A DNA stretch of 9,390 bases from JAAYYM01 sp964483395 (GTDB taxonomy: Bacteria; Bacillota; Clostridia; Lachnospirales; Lachnospiraceae): positions 1 to 9,390 of the forward strand of contig CAZABT010000109.1 in the NCBI GenBank assembly GCA_964483395.1. Reading direction: 5' to 3'. The translations under genes were made by a program, and so were the position numbers. Below, piece after piece: positions 4,562 through 9,390 of the stretch. Under the pieces are notes generated by a model. It worked only from the letters and a program-made list of their open reading frames with translations, was not told where the DNA came from and did no database searches. Numbering within the stretch: position 1 is the first letter of the stretch; each line of letters starts with the position of its first letter.

Positions 4562-5704
4562 ATGGATATCAAAAATATGAGAGAAGAAGTTGCAAAGATC
4601 GACAATGAAATGATCGAATTAATCAGTACCAGAATCAAAAAATGCGGGGAAATCGCAGATTACAAGCAGAAGAATGGTCTGCCGCTTTATGATGGCAGTT
4701 CTACACAGGAAAAACTGAAGGACATTATGGAACATACAGATGAATCGATGCGTTCTTATGTATACATGATGTATTCCTTTCTTGCTGATATCAGCCGTTC
4801 TTATGAGGAAGGGCTGATGCACCCGTCAACAGCCTTGATGGATAAGATTACGAGAGCCATTGAGGATACGGAGAAGGCGTTCCCGTCATATGGCATTGTG
4901 GCATGTCAGGGCGTTGAGGGCGCATTTTCACAGCATGCATGTGAGCGGATTTTCGAAATTCCAAATATTATGTATTTCAATCATTTTGAAGGAGTATTTG
5001 CTGCGATTGACAAAGGCTTGTGCAAATACGGAATTCTTCCAGTCGAAAACAGTACGGCCGGTTCTGTCAATGCAATTTACGATCTGATGATGAAATATCA
5101 TTTCTGCATTGTACGCAGCATCCGTCTGAAGGTAGACCATTCTCTGCTTGTAAAGCCTGGAACAAAGCTTGAGGACATTAAAGAAATCTATACACATGAG
5201 CAGGCAATCGGTCAATGCTCTGATTATCTGAAGGAATTGAAGGATGTGAAAGTAACGGCTTGTGAGAATACGGCTACTGCGGCAAAGCTCGTGGCAGAAT
5301 CAGGACGGACTGACATAGCGGCGATTGCTTCACATGATTGTGCTGAACTGTACGGACTGCAGTCTGTCGGAGATTCCATCCAGAATACGGACAACAATTA
5401 TACTCGTTTTATCTGCATTACGAAGAAGCTTGAGATCTATGCAGGTGCAGACAGAACGTCAATCATGATGACCATCGGACATAAGCCGGGATCACTTTAT
5501 AAGGTGTTATCCAGATTCTATGCACTTGGCATCAATTTGGTCAAGCTGGAAAGCCGTCCTCTTCCTGACCGCGATTTTGAGTTTATGTTCTATTTTGATT
5601 TAGAGACTTCCGTGTACTCGCCGAAATTTACACAACTGATTTGCGAACTGGATGAAATGAGCGAGAAGTTCAGCTATTTGGGCAGCTATTTGGAGATTGT
5701 ATAG
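4562..5704 (+). CDS. pheA: Bifunctional chorismate mutase / prephenate dehydratase (P-protein)
   Basis: The enzyme turns chorismate to prephenate and then to phenylpyruvate, the committed route to phenylalanine. Three domains are visible in 380 residues. An AroQ-type chorismate mutase spans about 1-90, with Arg7, Arg24, Lys35 and Asp44 at expected active-site places. A prephenate dehydratase domain spans about 110-287, with CQGVEGAFSQHA, LPVENSTAGSV, THEQAIGQCS, NTATAA and NYTRF (Thr281 being the catalytic Thr of the TRF motif). An ACT domain spans about 298-376, with GHKPGSLYKVL and LESRP (329-333), the motifs that bind Phe for allosteric inhibition. AGGAGG lies 7 nt before ATG. It follows aroF by 67 bp with no terminator between them, so the Phe attenuator should govern both. 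Phe control would therefore act on transcription and on the enzyme. No obvious strong terminator follows. Confidence 0.97.
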   Translation: MDIKNMREEVAKIDNEMIELISTRIKKCGEIADYKQKNGLPLYDGSSTQEKLKDIMEHTDESMRSYVYMMYSFLADISRSYEEGLMHPSTALMDKITRAIEDTEKAFPSYGIVACQGVEGAFSQHACERIFEIPNIMYFNHFEGVFAAIDKGLCKYGILPVENSTAGSVNAIYDLMMKYHFCIVRSIRLKVDHSLLVKPGTKLEDIKEIYTHEQAIGQCSDYLKELKDVKVTACENTATAAKLVAESGRTDIAAIASHDCAELYGLQSVGDSIQNTDNNYTRFICITKKLEIYAGADRTSIMMTIGHKPGSLYKVLSRFYALGINLVKLESRPLPDRDFEFMFYFDLETSVYSPKFTQLICELDEMSEKFSYLGSYLEIV

Positions 5705-5739
5705 GCGATACAAAATCAAAACGTTGTAAAGATGAAAAC

Positions 5740-5810
5740 CGGGTTGAGGATTGGGACTTCATAAAAGTATAAAAATTTGTTATACTGTGTGAGGACAAAG
5801 ACTCAACCCG
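5740..5810 (+). promoter_or_regulatory. Nested inverted repeats around the reductase promoter
   Basis: CGGGTTGAG (5740-5748) is perfectly complementary to CTCAACCCG (5802-5810). Within the 53-nt interval AGTATAA (5766-5772) is complementary to TTATACT (5780-5786), which is itself the -10 box. No T run follows, so a regulator site or a leader structure is likelier than a terminator, although the outer pair could weakly end pheA transcripts. Confidence 0.45.
5778..5786 (+). promoter_or_regulatory. Candidate extended -10 promoter of the flavodoxin-fold reductase
   Basis: TGTTATACT is identical to the box before greA at 2491-2499. The start would be near 5793, giving a 45-nt leader. No good -35 is present at 16-18 bp. 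Confidence 0.5.
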
Positions 5811-5837
5811 ATTTATGTGACAGAAGGAGTACCTTAA

Positions 5838-6410
5838 ATGAAGAAATTATTGTTTGTTGATGCCTGTATTACAAATAAACAGATATCGAGAACGAGAATC
5901 CTGTGCAGGGCGTATCTGGATCGATATTGTGCAGGTCAGACAGAGGAAATAGAAATAGAAACGGTCGTGCTCGCAGACCGTATCATTTTGCCAATGACGG
6001 CAGAAAAATTAACAGAGCGGGATAAGCTGATCGAGATGGGTCATTTAGATCATCCGTTGTTTGAACTGGCAAGAAAGTTTGCAGGCGCAGATTATATTGT
6101 GATAGGTGCACCTTATTGGGATTTGTCATTCCCGGCCATTTTAAAGGTCTATATAGGGAATATCATGGTTAATACATTGACTTTCCGATATGACGAGCAT
6201 GGGCAGCAGGGATTGTGCAAGGCTGAGAAGCTGGTCTACATCACGACCGCCGGAGGCTATATTGGAAACAAGAATCATGGATATCATTATGTGAAGGACA
6301 TTGCCAATACACTCGGAATCAAAAACACAGAATGTATATCGGCGGAAGGCCTTGACATAAAAGAAAATGATGCAGATGAAATCTTAAAGAAAGTAATCAG
6401 TTCGTTGTAA
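5838..6410 (+). CDS. Flavodoxin-fold NAD(P)H-dependent reductase (AzoR-like)
   Basis: The 190-residue product fits the Flavodoxin_2 family of FMN-dependent NAD(P)H oxidoreductases, which includes azoreductases and quinone reductases in the cytoplasm. Evidence is the beta-strand start KKLLFVDACI, the segment ADYIVIGAPYWDLSFPAILK (84-103) typical of the FMN-binding loop, NTLTFRYDEHGQQGL (112-126), and the strand-loop KLVYITTAGGYIG (131-143). AAGGAG at 5824-5829 lies 8 nt before ATG. The physiological substrate cannot be read from sequence; azo dyes, quinones and nitro compounds are possible. A 62-bp gap separates it from the next gene; a T run at 6433-6438 lies there but without a convincing stem. 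Confidence 0.85.
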   Translation: MKKLLFVDACITNKQISRTRILCRAYLDRYCAGQTEEIEIETVVLADRIILPMTAEKLTERDKLIEMGHLDHPLFELARKFAGADYIVIGAPYWDLSFPAILKVYIGNIMVNTLTFRYDEHGQQGLCKAEKLVYITTAGGYIGNKNHGYHYVKDIANTLGIKNTECISAEGLDIKENDADEILKKVISSL

Positions 6411-6472
6411 GATTCGCTACAAGCCAGGGTCGTTTTTTGAGAGAAAGTGCATTTACGGAAAAGGAGAGTATC

Positions 6473-7264
6473 ATGATGCGGCAGTTAAAAAAAGAAGAAA
6501 TGTATAAAATAGAGCCTTTATATGCGGGTTGGGAGGAATCACTGCTTTGGTCATGTATGCAGGGTCATATGGGACGTGCCTGGGCAGATGATGCTGCAGC
6601 GCCAACCGCAGCAGAAATACTGTTGGGTGATTTTTTTTATTTTGCAGGAGATCATAATGCACAGGGAGCAGAGACGCTGGTCGGACATATTCCTGAGGAT
6701 TATACGACCTCTTGGTCGCCCTTGCTGGTGCCGCAAAATGAAGAATGGGCTCAGGTGATAGAGCGTGTATATGCCGGACGCTATACAAGGCTGACACGTT
6801 ATGCAATGAAAAAAGCACCTACGAAATTTGATCCTGAAAAGCTGCAGACGTATGTGGAAGCACTTCCGTCCGGCTATACGATCAGGCAGATTGACCGTGA
6901 CTTATATCACCAGGCGGTCAGGGAAACGTTTTCACAGGATTTTTGCTCTCAGTTTCAGAACTGTGATGACTATTTGGAAAGGGGCCTTGGCTTTATGGTG
7001 CTTCATGGTGAGGAGCCGGTTGGAGGGGCTTCTTCCTATTCAGTATATACAGGCGGAATTGAAGTAGAATTTGTGACAAAGGAAGAATACCGCAGAAAAG
7101 GACTGGGGCTTGCAGCAGCTGCGAGGCTCGTTCTGGAATGTCTGAAGAGAGGATTGTATCCGAGTTGGGATGCGGCAAATCTACAATCCAGAAGGATTGC
7201 GGAACGTTTGGGATATATTTTTGATAAGGAATATCCGACGTATGCTATCCGAGATTACAGATAA
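6473..7264 (+). CDS. GNAT-family acetyltransferase (ZmaR-like, GNAT_acetyltran type)
   Basis: The 263-residue protein has a long N-terminal region (about 1-125; YAGWEESLLWSCMQG, LGDFFYFAGD, VPQNEEWAQVIE) that recurs in a clostridial GNAT group related to the zwittermicin resistance protein family. A C-terminal GNAT domain follows at about 130-263. Its acetyl-CoA-binding motif A is VTKEEYRRKGLGLAAAARLVL (201-221), with the R-R-K-G-x-G core at 207-212. Motif B follows at CLKRGLYPSWDAAN...AERLGY. The substrate is unknown; antibiotic self-protection should not be assumed. AAGGAG (6461-6466) lies 6 nt before ATG 6473 and 9 nt before ATG 6476; a TTG 36 nt upstream of 6473 is in frame but lies ahead of this ribosome site and is unlikely. 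It is 32 bp from the ABC-F gene, so the two are probably co-transcribed. Confidence 0.85.
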   Translation: MMRQLKKEEMYKIEPLYAGWEESLLWSCMQGHMGRAWADDAAAPTAAEILLGDFFYFAGDHNAQGAETLVGHIPEDYTTSWSPLLVPQNEEWAQVIERVYAGRYTRLTRYAMKKAPTKFDPEKLQTYVEALPSGYTIRQIDRDLYHQAVRETFSQDFCSQFQNCDDYLERGLGFMVLHGEEPVGGASSYSVYTGGIEVEFVTKEEYRRKGLGLAAAARLVLECLKRGLYPSWDAANLQSRRIAERLGYIFDKEYPTYAIRDYR

Positions 7265-7296
7265 AGTCGGAAGAATGAAAAAACAGGGGAAGAGAA

Positions 7297-9291
7297 ATGT
7301 TATACCAGATATGTAATGGTGCAGTGCGCTTTGCGGCTGACACGATTTTAGAAAATGTAAATTTTGAAATCAGGAATACGGAAAAGATTGCCGTAGTCGG
7401 AAGAAACGGCTGCGGTAAAACCACGCTTCTGAAACTGATTGCAGGGGAGGTGGATTTGTCCAAACGGGATTCTGATGAGGATGTCTATATATCACGCGCA
7501 GGCAATCCGACCATCGGTTATCTGAAGCAATTAACCTTTGAGGATGAGAATCTGACACTGGATATGGAGATTCGGAAGGTCTTTGCGCCGATTCTGAATA
7601 TGAAAAAAAGACTGGGTGAACTGGTAGAGGAAATGGAGACAGACGCAACCGAAAAAAGGGTTGCCGAGTATACCTCCTTGGAAGAAAAGTTCAAGGATCT
7701 GGGCGGTTATTATTATGAAAAGGAATATGATACAATGCTGCGCAGCTTCCAGTTCGAGCTTGCAGATAAGGAAAAAAAGCTAAGTGAATTTTCAGGAGGG
7801 CAGAGAACCAAACTTGCCTTTATCAAGCTGCTGCTCAGCAAGCCGGATATTTTGCTGTTAGACGAGCCCACGAACCATTTGGATATTTCAACAATAGAAT
7901 GGCTGGAAAAGTATCTGCAGAATTACAACAGGGCAGTAGTCATTGTTTCACATGACCGTATGTTTTTGGACAAGGTTGTGGATGTGGTCTATGAGATTGA
8001 ACATCAGAAGATCAAGAGATATGCGGGCAATTATACGACCTTTATGCAGCAAAAGCGTCAGAATTACGAGAAGCAGATGAAGGATCATGTTGCACAGCAA
8101 AAGGAAATCGCACGCTTGGAAACCATCGTTGAGAAGTTTAAGAATAAGCCGACGAAGGTTGCCATGACACGTTCAAAGCTCAAGCAGATCGAGCACATGG
8201 ACATCATAGAGGCTCCGGATAAATATGATAATAAGACCTTTCATGCAAATTTTGAACCGAATCAGGAGACGGGAAAGGATGTACTGCAGGTTACAGACTT
8301 GCTCATCGGATATGATAAACCGCTTGCAAAGGTTTCGTTAGACATCAAGCGGGGGCAGAAGCTTGGTATCATCGGCGGAAACGGAATCGGAAAATCTACA
8401 CTTTTAAAGACCTTGGTGGGTATGATTGAACCCTTAGCAGGTTCTTACTCTTACGGAAATCATGTAGAGGTGGGATACTTCGATCAGCAGATGGCACAGT
8501 ATTCCAGTGAAAAAACAGTATTGGATGAGTTTTGGGACGAGTTTCCGTCCCTGATGCAGACAGAGGTACGGAACTGTCTCGGTGCATTTTTGTTCAGCGG
8601 TGATGATGTATTTAAAAAGGTCAGCATGCTGTCGGGAGGCGAGAGAGTGCGACTGGCGTTAGCAAAGATTTTTAAGCGCAGACCGAATTTTCTGATTTTG
8701 GATGAGCCGACGAACCATATGGATATTGTCGGGAAGGAAACATTGGAAGCCATGCTGCGGGATTATCCGGGCACTGTTATTTTTGTTTCGCATGACAGAT
8801 ATTTTATCAAACAGGTTTCGGATATTCTGCTTGTAATGAATCGGAGTGAGAATACCGGGCCGGATGCAGCAGGAGAGTGCAGACTTTATACATTCGGCTA
8901 TGAACAGTACATGGAAGAAACAGGCGCCGACTTACAGGCTGAAGAGACTGCAGCAGGAAAGAAAAATTCCGGAAATATAAAGCAGATGAGTCCTTCTAAA
9001 CAGGAACCGGCGAAAACGGATCAATCGGCAGATGCTTCTGCGGGCGGCAAATATTATAATCCGGGAAAAGAACAGTCTAAGCTGGAGCGCAGGATCAAAA
9101 AGATAGAGGAACAGTTGGAAACATGTGAGACTGAACTTCAAAAGCAAAAGGATGAATTACAGAACCCGGAGCTGACCAGCGATTATGTAAGGCTGCAGGA
9201 GATTCAGAACAGCATTGATGAGCGGGAGGAACAACTGCTCAGCCTGATGTCGGAATGGGATGAATTACAATCCATGCTGACAGAAGCGTGA
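7297..9291 (+). CDS. ABC-F family ATPase, YdiF-like
   Basis: ABC-F proteins have two fused ATPase domains and no membrane part; known members bind the ribosomal E site to relieve stalling or to protect against antibiotics. The first domain has Walker A GRNGCGKT (35-42), signature SGGQ (166-169), Walker B DE (189-190) and SHDR (218-221). The linker, about 250-320, is charged and helical, as in the part that reaches the peptidyl-tRNA. The second domain has Walker A GGNGIGKST (360-368), SGGE (446-449), DE (469-470) and SHDR (498-501). A Lys/Ser/Ala-rich spacer (about 550-580) leads to a C-terminal coiled coil (about 588-664). The pattern VLDEFWDEFPSL...CLGAFLFSGDDV and the length match Bacillus YdiF (642 residues) better than resistance ABC-Fs such as VmlR or Lsa, so a housekeeping role is likelier. 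Start: AGGGGA at 7285-7290, 6 nt before ATG. Confidence 0.93.
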   Translation: MLYQICNGAVRFAADTILENVNFEIRNTEKIAVVGRNGCGKTTLLKLIAGEVDLSKRDSDEDVYISRAGNPTIGYLKQLTFEDENLTLDMEIRKVFAPILNMKKRLGELVEEMETDATEKRVAEYTSLEEKFKDLGGYYYEKEYDTMLRSFQFELADKEKKLSEFSGGQRTKLAFIKLLLSKPDILLLDEPTNHLDISTIEWLEKYLQNYNRAVVIVSHDRMFLDKVVDVVYEIEHQKIKRYAGNYTTFMQQKRQNYEKQMKDHVAQQKEIARLETIVEKFKNKPTKVAMTRSKLKQIEHMDIIEAPDKYDNKTFHANFEPNQETGKDVLQVTDLLIGYDKPLAKVSLDIKRGQKLGIIGGNGIGKSTLLKTLVGMIEPLAGSYSYGNHVEVGYFDQQMAQYSSEKTVLDEFWDEFPSLMQTEVRNCLGAFLFSGDDVFKKVSMLSGGERVRLALAKIFKRRPNFLILDEPTNHMDIVGKETLEAMLRDYPGTVIFVSHDRYFIKQVSDILLVMNRSENTGPDAAGECRLYTFGYEQYMEETGADLQAEETAAGKKNSGNIKQMSPSKQEPAKTDQSADASAGGKYYNPGKEQSKLERRIKKIEEQLETCETELQKQKDELQNPELTSDYVRLQEIQNSIDEREEQLLSLMSEWDELQSMLTEA

Positions 9292-9390
9292 AGTAACAGA
9301 TTTTAACAGATGTAGTATCAAAAACCACATTACGGGGTGTCAAGCGTTTTTGAAAATGTCCCCAAATAGTTAAAACATTAGCCCCAGCGA
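9292..9390. other. Right-edge noncoding sequence
   Basis: No gene or clear terminator is visible. A direct repeat TAACAGAT occurs at 9294-9301 and 9305-9312. From about 9335 the sequence has TGTCAAGCG...TTGAAAATGTCCCC, which loosely recalls the tips of some IS21-type elements; this is a guess and the partner end is outside the window. Confidence 0.2.

Noticed and set aside
6437..6472. TTG start for the GNAT gene
   Set aside because: AAGGAG lies downstream of it and at correct distance from ATG 6473; the extra residues are not family-like.
7297..9291. Antibiotic-resistance ABC-F
   Set aside because: The motif pattern, length and C-terminal coiled coil fit YdiF-like housekeeping members; there is no drug-type leader peptide upstream in the 32-bp gap.

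Overview
The window reads as a chromosomal stretch of a low-to-moderate GC Firmicute, most likely a clostridium of the Lachnospiraceae type. The basis is strong AGGAGG-type ribosome sites before almost every gene, extended -10 promoters (TGTTATACT, TGTTATATT), and protein families typical of that group: type Ibeta DAHP synthase, fused chorismate mutase-prephenate dehydratase, YdiF-like ABC-F and ZmaR-like GNAT. The taxonomic call is inference. No tRNA, rRNA, CRISPR array or complete mobile element is visible.

Left part (1-2471): the 3' end of a membrane-protein gene; a hairpin; mntP (manganese efflux); a convergent gene for a PAP2-like membrane protein; an AT-rich divergent intergenic region with a candidate operator; and a secreted lipoprotein with an acidic Ala/Glu/Asp repeat linker, closed by a strong intrinsic terminator.

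Middle part (2491-5704): a greA-type transcription factor gene preceded by an exact 50-bp tandem repeat (2.4 copies) that multiplies the -10 box and folds into competing hairpins. Next comes what I consider the main discovery in the window: a complete ribosome-mediated attenuator before aroF-pheA. It has a consensus promoter, a short gene for a 37-residue leader peptide with 11 Phe, a protector hairpin, a 17-bp antiterminator and an intrinsic terminator that shares sequence with the antiterminator. AroF makes DAHP, the first step of aromatic synthesis, and PheA converts chorismate to phenylpyruvate, so Phe-codon sensing fits the operon. Both enzymes also carry N- or C-terminal domains expected to give feedback control at the protein level.

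Right part (5705-9390): a flavodoxin-fold reductase gene whose promoter lies inside nested inverted repeats, a GNAT acetyltransferase gene, and a YdiF-like ABC-F ATPase gene 32 bp after it. These look like ordinary housekeeping or accessory genes. The last 99 bases hold no gene; they may contain the tip of an insertion sequence that continues beyond the window, but this is weak.
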